A stretch of 64,000 nt of DNA from Bacteroidota bacterium (GTDB lineage Bacteria > Bacteroidota > Bacteroidia > 2-12-FULL-35-15). The stretch is from positions 62,001 to 126,000 of the forward strand of contig JAOQAD010000040.1 in NCBI GenBank assembly GCA_025963775.1, given 5' to 3'. The translations under genes were made by a program, and so were the position numbers. This document shows positions 17,772 to 26,881 of this stretch, one piece after another; position 1 is the first letter of the stretch; every line of letters begins with the position of its first letter. A model generated the notes under the pieces. It was not told the origin of the DNA. It saw only the letters and a list, made by a program, of their open reading frames with translations, and did not search any database.

Positions 17772-19334
17772 TTATTGGCCTTTCTTTTTACTGCCTGTTT
17801 TTTTTTCAGCCTTTGCGGCTTTTGAATTGAATTTTTCCTTTACAACTTCAGCAAATGATTTCCGTTCAATTTTAGAATCCAGCCAGGAGATGTAATCGAA
17901 GTACTCAAATGCCTTGCTTTCGTACTCATCGTTGGCGATCTCCATAAAGTCCTGCCGCAGCTCCACAAAAGCCTGCAGCTGCTGCTTTGCATTGTGGATC
18001 TTCGGCATCTTTTTCCGGATGAACTGCAGAACGATGTTCTCCATTTTGTAAAGCCTCTTGCTTTTATATAAGAAGCGATAGGTAGAGATCGCGTTGTACT
18101 CGAGCAGCCTTGTATTGCCCAGCTCAAAGTGCAGGATCAGGTTCAGGATCCGCACGGCGCTCTGGATATCATAGCGCAATTCCTTCTGGTATTCATTCAG
18201 CAGTTTATTAATGATGCCTAAAGCCTTCGTAAACTCTGCCGTTCCGAAGTAAGAATAAAACAGGTTATACAGCAGCGTGATCTCCTCGATGCTGTTGATC
18301 TTGTCATGATACTTCTGCAAGCCTTCCATAACAGGCTCTCTCACGGAAATGCTCTTATCGAACTCACCCGAATCGAGGTACATCACCATCTCAAAAATAT
18401 ACGAGTTTACAAAACGGCTCACTTCAATGTTCGTGGATTTTACAGGGAATGACCTCAGCTTATCCAGCGTATTCCTGAAGTTGTCATATTTGTGAAGATG
18501 GATCTGGCAGAGCAATACGTTGTACAACGCGCTCAGGTAGATCTTCGGCGTTTCCCTGATCTTGTGCGGGTACTCTTCTATCAGCTTCATCTGTTCGCTC
18601 GCAAGGATAAAGCAGGCTGCATTGTCGCCTTTCGCATGATTATAAATCAGCTGGATGTGATAAAAATACTGCTTGGCCTCAAAGCTGAGCGCCTTGCTGA
18701 TAGAGCTCAGCAGGGGATGCTTGATGATGGACTGAAATTGTTCGAGCTCTTCCTTGTTTCTTGCTTCCTTTATTTTGCGGTTGATCAAAACCATTTTGTT
18801 GTACAGGTGGCGGTACTGGATCGCATTCTTCTGCGCATCAACCGTCGCCATTTCCTCTTCCAGCGAGCCTTCCAGCATGCGCTCAAATTTTTCGATGGGC
18901 AGCAGCTCCAGCAGGACTTTTTCCTGCCACACATTGATCTCGAGCTGCGGCAGTGTTAATTCATTCGCTTTCGCCAGTTCTTTTGCGCGGTCCAGCACCT
19001 TTGCACATTGCTTGTAAAGGCGCTTGTCGTAGAGCACGGATACATCCTCCATCATTTCCCTCAGCTGCGAATCCACTGTATTTCCCGCATTGATCACTCT
19101 CAGGCTTTTCAGGATCTGCCCGTGCAGGTAATTTTTTACAGCGGGCAGGCGCTTCAGAAAATCTTCTCCTTCAAACATTTTCCGGATCTTTTTTTCGTCG
19201 TAATCACCCATCTTTTCCACAGCCTCAAAAAGCTTGATGTAGCCTTTTTCCCCACCCTGGAGTGCAGTGAACATCTTAAAATATCGTTTTTCCGACTTGG
19301 TTAGTGACTGTATAAGCCTTGCTAATTCATCCAT
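17772..19334 (-). CDS. Cytoplasmic TPR-like helical protein of unknown function
   Basis: A 520-residue protein without signal peptide or membrane segment. It is predicted to be mostly helical, with degenerate TPR-like pairs (YKQCAKVLDRAKELAKANE, FTKALGIINKLLNEYQKE) and a Lys-rich tail (KAAKAEKKTGSKKKGQ). The start DELARLIQSLTKSEKRYFKMF resembles a group of Bacteroidota proteins of unknown role as I remember them. A -7 element (TAAATTTG) lies about 80 bases upstream. No enzymatic motif is visible. Confidence 0.75.
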   Translation of the reverse strand: MDELARLIQSLTKSEKRYFKMFTALQGGEKGYIKLFEAVEKMGDYDEKKIRKMFEGEDFLKRLPAVKNYLHGQILKSLRVINAGNTVDSQLREMMEDVSVLYDKRLYKQCAKVLDRAKELAKANELTLPQLEINVWQEKVLLELLPIEKFERMLEGSLEEEMATVDAQKNAIQYRHLYNKMVLINRKIKEARNKEELEQFQSIIKHPLLSSISKALSFEAKQYFYHIQLIYNHAKGDNAACFILASEQMKLIEEYPHKIRETPKIYLSALYNVLLCQIHLHKYDNFRNTLDKLRSFPVKSTNIEVSRFVNSYIFEMVMYLDSGEFDKSISVREPVMEGLQKYHDKINSIEEITLLYNLFYSYFGTAEFTKALGIINKLLNEYQKELRYDIQSAVRILNLILHFELGNTRLLEYNAISTYRFLYKSKRLYKMENIVLQFIRKKMPKIHNAKQQLQAFVELRQDFMEIANDEYESKAFEYFDYISWLDSKIERKSFAEVVKEKFNSKAAKAEKKTGSKKKGQ

Positions 19335-19644
19335 GGGATTGTCGTTATTTGAATTGACTTATTTTATAACAGTATTGATAATCAATTAATTATAAATAAT
19401 TATACAAATTTACAAAAAAAGGGATTAGTATTTTAATAAAACTATGGTTTTGTCTTTTCAGTCCTTCCCGGTAATTTTATCACAGAAAATAAACAACCAG
19501 GGTTTTAACCGGCTAAAGATTGAATTTAAACATTTTTTTATGAAAGCTGCACTCAATTATCGCTACCCCGTTTTAGAAACCTTCACAATGGTTTATTACG
19601 AGATGACAAATAAATTATTATCAGAACATAAATCACCGATGCAC
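19335..19644. other. 310-base intergenic stretch with divergent promoters
   Basis: This AT-rich stretch separates the minus-strand TPR-like gene from the plus-strand response regulator. It holds TAAATTTG on the minus strand at 19415-19422, a good -7 element without a clear -33 partner. An open frame extends upstream of the regulator's ATG to 19444, but its translation is not receiver-like and I treat it as leader. Confidence 0.5.
19415..19422 (-). promoter_or_regulatory. Candidate -7 element for the TPR-like gene
   Basis: TTTGTAAATTTG on the minus strand includes TAAATTTG, which matches TAnnTTTG. No TTTG is seen 19-21 bases further upstream, so only half the promoter is supported. Confidence 0.4.
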
Positions 19645-20091
19645 ATGGAAAAGAAAAAAGAGCTTAACGTATTGCTGGCCGATGATGACGATGATGATCG
19701 TGAGTTTTTCACTGAAGTTATCAATGAAGTGGCGCCACGTGTAATGATTAATTCTGTGAAGAACGGTACAGACCTGATGAACCTGATCAATGATCCCGGT
19801 GCTTCCCTTCCTGATATTATTTTCCTCGACCTGAACATGCCCTGCAAAAACGGGAAGGAATGCCTGAAGGAAATAAAGAAAAGTCCGAAGCTAAGGCACA
19901 TCCCGGTGATCATTTACTCAACCTCTTCCAATGTGAAGGATATTGAAAATGCATACAATGAAGGCGCCGACCTTTATGTAACAAAACCAAACACCTGCAG
20001 CGAGCTCAAACGAATTGCCAAAAAGGTGCTCAACATTGACTGGAGCAGCTTTATACTTAATCACCGAATAGAGAGGTTTGTTCTGAAATAA
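19645..20091 (+). CDS. Single-domain response regulator (CheY-like)
   Basis: A 148-residue receiver domain without output domain, counted from the ATG at 19645 because the receiver fold begins directly after it (ELNVLLADDDDDDREFF). The acidic pocket is at residues 13-15, the phospho-accepting Asp is D62 in IIFLDLNMP, the Thr/Ser switch lies in VIIYSTSS and the conserved Lys in YVTKP. Such stand-alone receivers relay phosphate or bind partner proteins. No kinase is adjacent. A strong terminator follows 46 bases after the stop. Confidence 0.92.
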   Translation: MEKKKELNVLLADDDDDDREFFTEVINEVAPRVMINSVKNGTDLMNLINDPGASLPDIIFLDLNMPCKNGKECLKEIKKSPKLRHIPVIIYSTSSNVKDIENAYNEGADLYVTKPNTCSELKRIAKKVLNIDWSSFILNHRIERFVLK

Positions 20092-20136
20092 TACGTCTAA
20101 CCCTGGTATAACCCACCTACCCCTCTCTTGAAAATG

Positions 20137-20162
20137 TGCCACCCCGGTGGCATATTTTTTTT
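20137..20162 (+). terminator. Terminator of the CheY-like gene
   Basis: TGCCACC and GGTGGCA form a tight hairpin (20137-20152) followed by ATATTTTTTTT. Its right arm also supplies the TGGCAT word discussed for the next gene, so that word may be explained by the hairpin alone. Confidence 0.75.
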
Positions 20163-20210
20163 GCCTTTTTCGGAGAAAATTATCTAATTAAAAATTCAAA
20201 AAAATAAATC

Positions 20211-20765
20211 ATGGAGAACAAAGGAGCAAATAAAAAAGTAGCAGTGCTGGCCACAAACGGCTTCGAGCAGTCGGAATTTGAAAAGCCGGTAGAAGCATTG
20301 AAAAAAGCAAATATGACCGTTGAGGTCATTTCACTGAAAACAGGAAAAATAAAAGGATGGAAAGAAAAGAACTGGGGAGATGAATTCCAGGTAGACAAAG
20401 CTATTGATGAAGTAAGCGCGGATGATTACGATGCGCTGGTGCTTCCGGGCGGCGTTATGAATCCCGATGCACTCCGCACGGACACAAGAGTAATTGAGTT
20501 CGTGAAGGGCTTCTTTGAGCAGGACAAACCTATTGCTGCTATTTGCCACGGCCCGTGGACACTGATCGAAACAGGAAAATTAAAAGGCAGGAAGCTGACC
20601 TCTTTTCATTCGATCCGGACTGATCTGAAAAATGCAGGAGCAGAATGGAGCGATGAGGAAGTTGTGGTAGACAATGGGCTTGTGACCAGCCGCTCACCGG
20701 AAGACCTTCCTGCTTTCTGCAAAAAGATGGTGGAAGAAATAAGGGAAGGCGTTCACTCGCATTAA
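20211..20765 (+). CDS. DJ-1/PfpI family protein (YhbO-like)
   Basis: A 184-residue protein of the DJ-1/PfpI class I glutamine-amidotransferase-like fold. The nucleophile elbow is AAICHGPW with Cys112 and His113, and a conserved acidic residue is in GFEQSEFEKP (about E19 or E22). The motifs DYDALVLPGGVMNPDALR and SFHSIRTDLKNAGAEW are typical of the PfpI/YhbO branch, whose members are described as stress-related proteases, chaperones or deglycases. It lies in a stress group with the oxidoreductase, topoisomerase IB and glycosylase genes. Cytoplasmic; monocistronic. Confidence 0.93.
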   Translation: MENKGANKKVAVLATNGFEQSEFEKPVEALKKANMTVEVISLKTGKIKGWKEKNWGDEFQVDKAIDEVSADDYDALVLPGGVMNPDALRTDTRVIEFVKGFFEQDKPIAAICHGPWTLIETGKLKGRKLTSFHSIRTDLKNAGAEWSDEEVVVDNGLVTSRSPEDLPAFCKKMVEEIREGVHSH

Positions 20766-20884
20766 CAGCGGGAAAAGATTCCCCCTTGCAGTGATATGAC
20801 CGCTGGTATTAAAATTGAATGCTATTATACAAGAATAATTGGTCGATCCATATCGATAATAATTATTGTTTTTGTTTAGATAAT

Positions 20885-20919
20885 AAAACACCCCGCAATC
20901 TGCAGGGTGTTTTATTTTT
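20885..20919. terminator. Bidirectional terminator between convergent genes
   Basis: AAAACACCC (20885-20893) pairs with GGGTGTTTT (20905-20913), with A- and T-runs on both sides. It serves the DJ-1 gene and the DUF3606-like gene from opposite directions. Confidence 0.85.
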
Positions 20920-20939
20920 ATACTAAGGCTTCAACTTGG

Positions 20940-21143
20940 TCACAGGTGCAGCCTGATGAACTGCAGGATGCCGCTCAGCGAAAATGAGATGCGCTTCTTT
21001 TTCAGGTGCTCCTTTATTTCCCATGCTCTTAAACTGCCTGTCTGCATGATCGCCTCATGCAGCTCCGCCCTGCTCACTCCCCATTTTCTTGTCCAGTAAT
21101 TTAGCTGCGCCGTTTCACCGGGATAAATGATATGATCTTCCAT
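20940..21143 (-). CDS. DUF3606-like small protein
   Basis: A 67-residue protein from the ATG complementary to 21141-21143. It contains the pattern of DUF3606 proteins, NYWTRKWGVSRAELHEAIMQTGS, a short helical motif with the WxxxxGVSxxELxxAVxxxG spacing. The start at 21143 leaves a four-base gap to the stop of the upstream oxidoreductase, so the two form an operon; upstream in-frame Met codons would overlap that gene. DUF3606 proteins are small, of unknown function and often lie near stress genes. Confidence 0.75.
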   Translation of the reverse strand: MEDHIIYPGETAQLNYWTRKWGVSRAELHEAIMQTGSLRAWEIKEHLKKKRISFSLSGILQFIRLHL

Positions 21144-21147
21144 GTCT

Positions 21148-22761
21148 TTATAGATTTTTATTGTTTGCCTGGGCTTCTTCATTTGTTTTATCAGTATAGT
21201 AAGCAAGATCCCTATTGGCAGGGCCATTCATCACTTTGCCTTCTTTCGTAAAGCGGCTGCCATGACAGGGGCAATCCCAGCTTTGTTCATCATTGTTCCA
21301 TTTGATAATGCATTTCAGGTGCGTACATTCCGCGCCCACCATGTGGAACAGGTCTTTGTCGTCCCTGTACACGCCAAACTTCTTTCCATCTATCTCCACG
21401 ATCTTTCCCTGTCCCGGCTTGATGCTCTGCAATTCAACCGATTTGGCATCCTTTGGCTTTTGCTTGAGATAATTGATCATTCCGCCGATCAGCTCTTTAA
21501 AATATGTTTTACCTGCACTGAACAGCTTGAACCTTGAAGGGTCATATATTTTTTCCCATGGATTCTCTTTCCCTGTGATCAGGTCGGTGATGAGCATCCC
21601 CGCAATGGTTCCATGCGTTAAGCCGTTCCCCGAATCGCCGGTAACAATGAACACATTCGGCTCATCTTTGGGATTGCGCCCGATATAACCGATCGAATCC
21701 ATAGGTTCCATTACCTGTCCTGACCACTGATAAATGACATCTTCTGCATCAAAGCGCTGACGCATCCAGTACTCTAATAGTCCATAGCGGTCCTCTTCAG
21801 AAATTTTGTTCTCTTCCACAAGGCCTACAGCATGGTCTTCACCGCCGCAGATCAGCAGGTCGTATTCATTGTCCAGTTTCTGCAGCCTCACGTAATGGTA
21901 TGGCGGGATGTCCGCATTCTGCGAAAAGTCGCCTGTATCCCACCACAAGGCCTTCGCAATGCTGCCTTTTTTCACTTTTGCTCCTATCACATAGGTTCTG
22001 TACGCATACTGCTTCAGGTGCATCACATATTTATTATTCACGGGTGTGTTTGTTGCAACCACCACAAAGTCTGCTTTCACACTGAACCCATCGCCGGTAA
22101 CGATCCCTTTATGATCGATCTTTTCAGCCTTCGTCCCTGTATAGATCCTGCCTCCTCTTTCCTGCAAGGCTTTGCACAATCCATTCAGGTATTTCAAAGG
22201 ATGGAACTGCCCCTGGTTGTAAAATTTCAATGAGCGGGAAGGATCTTTTATTCCGGGCATCACCGGAAGCTCCACCACTTCCACTCCTGCTTTCTGTGCA
22301 GCTTTCAGCTCCTTCCCCAGGGATTCTTCCTTGTCAGTGGGATGCAGGAATAAATATCCGTCGAGGCGTTCAAAATCACAATCAATATTTTCGTAGCTCA
22401 CTGTGCGCTCAATAAAATCAATGGCAGCCTTGTGGCTTTCGGCAATGTGCTTCGTTTGCTCTTCACCGAAAATGCGCTGCAGCTCATAATACCTGTCGTC
22501 AAGCGCGCAGACCAGGTGTGCGGTTGTGCGGCCGGTTTCCCCGCTCCCGATATTCCCATCTTCCACGAGCACTACTTTTTTTCCTGCCTGCATCAGGCTG
22601 TAAGCCACGGAAAGCCCGGCTATCCCGCCTCCCACAATCACCACATCCGTTTCAATATTTTCGCGCAATGGTGCTGTTACAAAAGGTTCTGAGGAAGCCA
22701 GCCAGCTGGAGATGTGCCTTCCTGATGTTACTGATGTTTTTGTGTTGTCCTGCTCTTTCAT
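21148..22761 (-). CDS. FAD-dependent oxidoreductase with C-terminal Rieske domain
   Basis: A 537-residue protein from the ATG complementary to 22759-22761. Residues 38-60 hold the dinucleotide-binding motif DVVIVGGGIAGLSVAYS, followed by the DAO-type fold with GETGRTTAHLV, and a second FAD-contact region NVFIVTGDSGNGLTHGT. The last 90 residues are a Rieske [2Fe-2S] domain with CTHLKC and CPCHGSRF, giving two Cys-His ligand pairs. This architecture is a known family of amino-acid-oxidase-like dehydrogenases fused to a ferredoxin-like module; the substrate is unknown. It is cytoplasmic by sequence, with a DUF3606-like gene downstream. Confidence 0.92.
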   Translation of the reverse strand: MKEQDNTKTSVTSGRHISSWLASSEPFVTAPLRENIETDVVIVGGGIAGLSVAYSLMQAGKKVVLVEDGNIGSGETGRTTAHLVCALDDRYYELQRIFGEEQTKHIAESHKAAIDFIERTVSYENIDCDFERLDGYLFLHPTDKEESLGKELKAAQKAGVEVVELPVMPGIKDPSRSLKFYNQGQFHPLKYLNGLCKALQERGGRIYTGTKAEKIDHKGIVTGDGFSVKADFVVVATNTPVNNKYVMHLKQYAYRTYVIGAKVKKGSIAKALWWDTGDFSQNADIPPYHYVRLQKLDNEYDLLICGGEDHAVGLVEENKISEEDRYGLLEYWMRQRFDAEDVIYQWSGQVMEPMDSIGYIGRNPKDEPNVFIVTGDSGNGLTHGTIAGMLITDLITGKENPWEKIYDPSRFKLFSAGKTYFKELIGGMINYLKQKPKDAKSVELQSIKPGQGKIVEIDGKKFGVYRDDKDLFHMVGAECTHLKCIIKWNNDEQSWDCPCHGSRFTKEGKVMNGPANRDLAYYTDKTNEEAQANNKNL

Positions 22762-22793
22762 AATACTGTTTTTAGAACTTTTTTTATTACAAA

Positions 22794-22835
22794 AAATATT
22801 CCCGCTCTTCCTGTTTCGGAAGCGGGCATGTTTTT
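22794..22835. terminator. Hairpin between the divergent oxidoreductase and topoisomerase genes
   Basis: CCCGCTCTTCC and GGAAGCGGG (22801-22826) form a stem with one bulge. On the minus strand it is followed by AATATTTTTTG, and it sits in the leader of the oxidoreductase gene, so it might attenuate that gene or block antisense transcription. Confidence 0.4.
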
Positions 22836-22862
22836 GGCAAAACAGAGGATAAATCATCTATT

Positions 22863-23948
22863 ATGCTCCAGGCAGGGATCAACATAACAACATCAAGGCT
22901 CCGGGCCATTTCCGGGGATGTAAAGAAATGCGTGAAAGCGATCAACCTTATTTATGTAAGCGACGGCCAGCCGGGCATACAGCGGATCAAAAAAGGGAAA
23001 GGCTTCCTGTACATCTACCAGGGAAAGAAGCTCTCCGATAAGGAAGAGCTGGAGCGCATCCGGAAGATCGTGATTCCTCCGGCATGGAAAAATGTGTGGA
23101 TCTGCAGCATCAATAACGGGCACATCCAGGCTACCGGTTATGACGCCCTCGAGAGAAAACAATACCGTTATCATCCTTTATGGAATGAATTAAGGAATCA
23201 CACAAAGTTCAGCCGCCTGCTTGAATTTGGTGAAAAATTGCCCCAGCTAAGGGAGCAGCTCGAAAAGGACCTTTCGCTCCGTACGCTCTGCGAGAAAAAA
23301 GTGCTGGCCACAGTGATCAGCCTGATGGAGCGCACATACATCCGGATCGGCAACAGCGGATATGAAAAGCTTTACGGCTCTTACGGGCTTACGACTTTAA
23401 AAGACCAGCACGTAAAGATCCATGGAAGCTCATTGCAGTTTTCCTTCAAGGGAAAAAAAGGAGTGTTCCAGGAAATCTCCCTGAACAATAAAAAGCTTGC
23501 ACGCATCGTAAAGCAATGCCGAGAGATCCCGGGCAAAGAGCTCTTCCAGTATTATGATGATTTCGGCAACAGGCATTCCATTGATTCGGGAAGTGTGAAC
23601 CATTACCTGCAGGAGATCACAGGAGAAGATTTCAGCGCAAAAGATTTCAGGACATGGGCCGGAACGCTGAATGCATTGCAGGCTTTTAAGCTGGTGGGGA
23701 ATGCAAAAACAGAAACCGAGAAAAAGAAAAAACTGCTCGAGGCACTGGATTACGTGAGCAAGAAATTAGGAAACACAAGAACGGTCTGCAAAAAATATTA
23801 TGTGCATCCTGTGATCATCCAATTGTATGAGAACAATTCATTGACGAATTACCTGGGCGACCTTGATAAATTAGAGAATGATGATGATCCGAAGAGCAGC
23901 TGGACACCGGCGGAAAAGACACTGATGAACATCCTGAGAAGCAAATAG
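22863..23948 (+). CDS. DNA topoisomerase IB
   Basis: A 361-residue type IB topoisomerase of the bacterial/poxvirus class; these relax supercoils through a 3'-phosphotyrosyl intermediate. Visible landmarks are LIYVSDGQPGIQRIKKGKGF at the N-terminus, IPPAWKNVWIC, RTYIRIGNSGYEK (catalytic Arg), KIHGSSLQFSFKGKKG (catalytic Lys region), FRTWAGT (second Arg) and CKKYYVHP with nucleophile Tyr313. Length matches the bacterial family. It is divergent from the oxidoreductase and convergent with the glycosylase gene, one base separating the two stop codons. Confidence 0.95.
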   Translation: MLQAGINITTSRLRAISGDVKKCVKAINLIYVSDGQPGIQRIKKGKGFLYIYQGKKLSDKEELERIRKIVIPPAWKNVWICSINNGHIQATGYDALERKQYRYHPLWNELRNHTKFSRLLEFGEKLPQLREQLEKDLSLRTLCEKKVLATVISLMERTYIRIGNSGYEKLYGSYGLTTLKDQHVKIHGSSLQFSFKGKKGVFQEISLNNKKLARIVKQCREIPGKELFQYYDDFGNRHSIDSGSVNHYLQEITGEDFSAKDFRTWAGTLNALQAFKLVGNAKTETEKKKKLLEALDYVSKKLGNTRTVCKKYYVHPVIIQLYENNSLTNYLGDLDKLENDDDPKSSWTPAEKTLMNILRSK

Positions 23949-23949
23949 C

Positions 23950-24690
23950 TTACTCCTTTGTGTAAAGCACCTGGCAATGAGGGCAGAAAAAGCTCCTTCG
24001 TTTTCTTTTTCCCATCTTCTGCATCAAGACGATCTTCGAGCCACAATCGGCACAAACATTTTTTGTATGTACCCTGTAATGTTTCTTTAATTCGAATATT
24101 CTTTTCCAGCGAAGGAAATCAAAACAATACTCCCTTGCTGTTTTCACGATCTCCTTCAGCTTTTTCATGGGAATGTCCTTTACAAGCGATGCAGGCTGCA
24201 CCTTTGTAAGAAAAAGCACTTCATTCTTGATAATGTTACCTACACCTGCAAAGATCTCCTGGTCCAGCAGGCTGTCGCAGATCAGCTCCTCTTTTTCCAG
24301 CACCAGCGATTTGTAAGCCTTTTCGGGATCCCATACATCAGACATCGTATCCCTTTCCCAGTCATACACATCATCCACATTCCCTTCGATCAGCTTCACA
24401 GAGCAGGTGTAAAAGCTGAACTCGCCATTCTTAAACTGCAGCTTAAGCCGCGGGGCAGCTTCCTTTTCTTCGTTCACGCGGTAACTGCCGAACATCAGCA
24501 AATGAATGCGGATAAAAAAATCGTCAAAGGACATGAGAAAATGCTTTCCCCAGCTTCTCATGTCCAGCACCTTTTTACCTTTCATCCGCTCCAGCTCAAT
24601 TTTCGCATTGCCCGAAACATGAAGCACTTTCTTTCCCTTGAACTGGCTGAGCTCTTCCCTTAAAATAACAATGGACGGTCCTTCCGGCAT
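23950..24690 (-). CDS. Fpg/Nei-family DNA glycosylase (endonuclease VIII-like)
   Basis: A 246-residue base-excision-repair enzyme. The start is set at the ATG complementary to 24688-24690 because the product must begin MPEGPS: Pro2 is the nucleophile and Glu3 the general acid once Met is removed. The helix-two-turn-helix is at LDQEIFAGVGNIIKNEVLF, and the C-terminal zinc finger is CADC...CPHC (four Cys). Members remove oxidised bases and cut the strand. MPEGPS rather than MPELPE points to the Nei branch. It is convergent with topoisomerase IB, in a DNA-damage group. Confidence 0.93.
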   Translation of the reverse strand: MPEGPSIVILREELSQFKGKKVLHVSGNAKIELERMKGKKVLDMRSWGKHFLMSFDDFFIRIHLLMFGSYRVNEEKEAAPRLKLQFKNGEFSFYTCSVKLIEGNVDDVYDWERDTMSDVWDPEKAYKSLVLEKEELICDSLLDQEIFAGVGNIIKNEVLFLTKVQPASLVKDIPMKKLKEIVKTAREYCFDFLRWKRIFELKKHYRVHTKNVCADCGSKIVLMQKMGKRKRRSFFCPHCQVLYTKE

Positions 24691-24714
24691 AATAACAATG
24701 GTTTCAGAATGCAT

Positions 24715-24746
24715 AAAAGCATCCCGCCGAAGAGCGGAATGCTTTT
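24715..24746. terminator. Hairpin between two minus-strand genes
   Basis: AAAAGCAT (24715-24722) pairs with ATGCTTTT (24739-24746), extended inward by CCGC/GCGG around a short loop. It separates the small membrane protein gene from the glycosylase gene. Confidence 0.75.
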
Positions 24747-24762
24747 ACAATATACGATTGGT

Positions 24763-24969
24763 CTATTTTTTCTTCACTGCCAGTGCAACAATACCGCCTA
24801 CCAGCAACACTCCTCCAATGATCGGCGACCACTGAACAGGATGGCTCTTTTCCTTATTGATCTCCAAAGGGCCAAGATCAACAACTTTTTCCTTTGTCAC
24901 ATAGTTGAAGCCGGTGATGACCATCATAAGGCCTCCCACCACGATCAGAATGATTCCTAATGTTTTCAT
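24763..24969 (-). CDS. Small two-helix membrane protein
   Basis: A 68-residue protein with two membrane helices (residues 3-22, TLGIILIVVGGLMMVITGFN, and about 47-64, PIIGGVLLVGGIVALAV) joined by a polar 24-residue loop and ending in three Lys. It has no catalytic motif. Small proteins of this layout are common in Bacteroidota stress operons. A TGGCAA word on the same strand lies about 50 bases upstream of the ATG. Confidence 0.7.
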   Translation of the reverse strand: MKTLGIILIVVGGLMMVITGFNYVTKEKVVDLGPLEINKEKSHPVQWSPIIGGVLLVGGIVALAVKKK

Positions 24970-25028
24970 TTTTTCTTGTTTTTAGTTAAGTATATCCCAT
25001 GTCCTTTCAAATTACTTGCCAGCTCCGA

Positions 25029-25034
25029 TGGCAC
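25029..25034 (+). promoter_or_regulatory. TGGCAC motif upstream of the PorE-like gene
   Basis: TGGCAC followed by TATATTTTAAC lies 37 bases upstream of the ATG at 25067. A second copy in the same intergenic stretch, TGGCAA followed by GTAATTTGA (complement of 25016-25021), faces the divergent small membrane protein gene. The pair makes a divergent control region. Confidence 0.35.
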
Positions 25035-25066
25035 TATATTTTAACACTTTATGAAAAGAGCCAATC

Positions 25067-26860
25067 ATGAAAAAGTTACTCAGCATCCTCTTGCTCTCCG
25101 TATGCACATTCGCCCAGGGACAGGAGTACGGAAAATATATCAGGAAGGCCGAAAGCGCCTCCTACAAAGGCGAATACGGAACAGCGATCGCATATTATGA
25201 CAAAGCCCTCGGTATCGACCGCGAAGCGTATGAAGCCAATGCAGGGAAAGGAATGATCCTCGGTGAATTTATGGAACAATACGAGCAGGCAATTCCCTAT
25301 CTTGAAAAAGCCCTGGGCAAAAGCAGCAAGGACACATTGCTGACCATCTATTACACCTTAGGGAGATGTTATCATTACATGGGCGATTATAACCGTGCAT
25401 TGTATTGCTATAACAAGTTAAGCGCTTATGAAGAGATCGGGAATGACATGTTCCCCTATTACCTGCAGAAACACATTGCTGATTGCCACTATGCACTGGC
25501 GCACCAAAGCACCGCACCGCAATACAACATCACCGTTAAAAATGCCGGACAGGCCATCAATACTGAATTCCCGGAATATGCGCCGGTGTTTACTCCCAAC
25601 AACGAACTGATCTTTACTTCCAAAAGAAAAGATGATGAGAAAGAGAAGATCAACCAATGGGATGGTAAGTATTTCGAGAGCATGTATATTTCCAAATGGG
25701 AGAATGGACAATTCTCTGAACCGAGAAGGTATACGCGCCCTGACCTCGGGCAGCAATCAAAGTTCTCAAAGTATAATGAATCCTCTGTTTCCGTATCACC
25801 TGACGGGAAATCATTTTTTATCTACAGGATGGGCGACCTCTATATTGTGCCGCTGAATGACTTGCAGAAAAAACCGGAAAAGCTCAGCAAACAGGTGAAT
25901 ATGGCCGCTTATCAAAACCATGCTGCACTTTCTGCCGACAACAATACCATTTACTTTTCAAGTGCAACAGATGAAGGATATGGCGGAACCGACATTTTCA
26001 GATCTGTTAAAAATGCGCAGGGTGGATGGTCGAAGGCCGAGCTTCTTGATTCAACCGTTAATACCATGTTCAATGAAGATGCGCCTTACATTGCTGAAGA
26101 CGGAACACTGTACTTTTCCTCGAACGGACATCCCGGCTTCGGCAGTTATGATATTTATAAAACACATATTGAGAACGGGCGCTGGACAACACCCGAAAAC
26201 CTTGGGCAACCGGTAAATTCCCCGGGAGCTGATATTTTCCTGGGCATGGTAAGCAGCAAAGAAGGATATTATTCCTCGGCAAGAAAAGGCGGATCGGGAG
26301 ACCTTGATATTTACACCGTTCAGTTTGGCCCGGCCCTCAAGCCTGATACAGCTGCAGATCCTCTGCTGGCACTCAAGCCGTTAAAAAAGGAAAATGAAAC
26401 AAACACGTCCGCAGCTGTTTCTTCAAAGGATAAATTCCTTTCCGGGAAAGAGCTGGAAAAAACAGGCTGGAACAATGCCGCATTGTATTTCAATTACAAT
26501 GAAACGACACTCAGGAAGGATGCACTCGCGATCCTCGACCACAACATTGAAGTGATGAAGGCCAATAAGAACATGGCGATCGTCATTAACGGCTTCTCCG
26601 ATGCACGCGGGCCTGAAAAATATAATTCCCGCTTATCGTCAAACAGGGCACAGATGGTGAAACAGTACATCATCAGCAAAGGAATAGACAGGAGCAGGAT
26701 AAAGAGTACGGAAGGGCTTGGTGAAGCAGGCCTGCTGAACGACTGCGGCGACGGAAGGGAATGTGATGAAGCACAGCACCAGGTAAACAGGCGGGTAGAG
26801 ATCCAGGTGTTGAATGAGAACTACAAGCCGCAGGGTGTAGTTACAACAGGACTGAAATAA
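25067..26860 (+). CDS. PorE-like TPR-PD40-OmpA outer-membrane-associated protein
   Basis: A 597-residue protein with a signal peptide (LLSILLLSVCTFAQG), TPR units (about 20-150), PD40 propeller blades (about 165-430, with TIYFSSATDEGYGGTDIFRS and LYFSSNGHPGFGSYDIYKT) and a C-terminal OmpA-like peptidoglycan-binding domain (about 475-590, LYFNYNETTLRKDALAIL, INGFSDARGPEKYNSRLSSNRA, NRRVEI). This is the order of PorE of the type IX system, but PorE has a carboxypeptidase-regulatory-like domain between PD40 and OmpA that I do not see. The protein therefore anchors something to peptidoglycan, perhaps a T9SS part; no other T9SS core gene is nearby. Confidence 0.88.
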   Translation: MKKLLSILLLSVCTFAQGQEYGKYIRKAESASYKGEYGTAIAYYDKALGIDREAYEANAGKGMILGEFMEQYEQAIPYLEKALGKSSKDTLLTIYYTLGRCYHYMGDYNRALYCYNKLSAYEEIGNDMFPYYLQKHIADCHYALAHQSTAPQYNITVKNAGQAINTEFPEYAPVFTPNNELIFTSKRKDDEKEKINQWDGKYFESMYISKWENGQFSEPRRYTRPDLGQQSKFSKYNESSVSVSPDGKSFFIYRMGDLYIVPLNDLQKKPEKLSKQVNMAAYQNHAALSADNNTIYFSSATDEGYGGTDIFRSVKNAQGGWSKAELLDSTVNTMFNEDAPYIAEDGTLYFSSNGHPGFGSYDIYKTHIENGRWTTPENLGQPVNSPGADIFLGMVSSKEGYYSSARKGGSGDLDIYTVQFGPALKPDTAADPLLALKPLKKENETNTSAAVSSKDKFLSGKELEKTGWNNAALYFNYNETTLRKDALAILDHNIEVMKANKNMAIVINGFSDARGPEKYNSRLSSNRAQMVKQYIISKGIDRSRIKSTEGLGEAGLLNDCGDGRECDEAQHQVNRRVEIQVLNENYKPQGVVTTGLK

Positions 26861-26881
26861 AACATACAGGTAAACAAAAGA

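Noticed and set aside
19444-19644. Longer N-terminus for the CheY-like regulator
   Set aside because: The extra 67 residues have no receiver or sensor similarity and cover the divergent promoter region.
20148-20164. TGGCAT...TTGCC as a true sigma-54 promoter for the DJ-1 gene
   Set aside because: The -24 to -12 spacing is two bases too long and the word is one arm of a terminator hairpin, so I count it only weakly.
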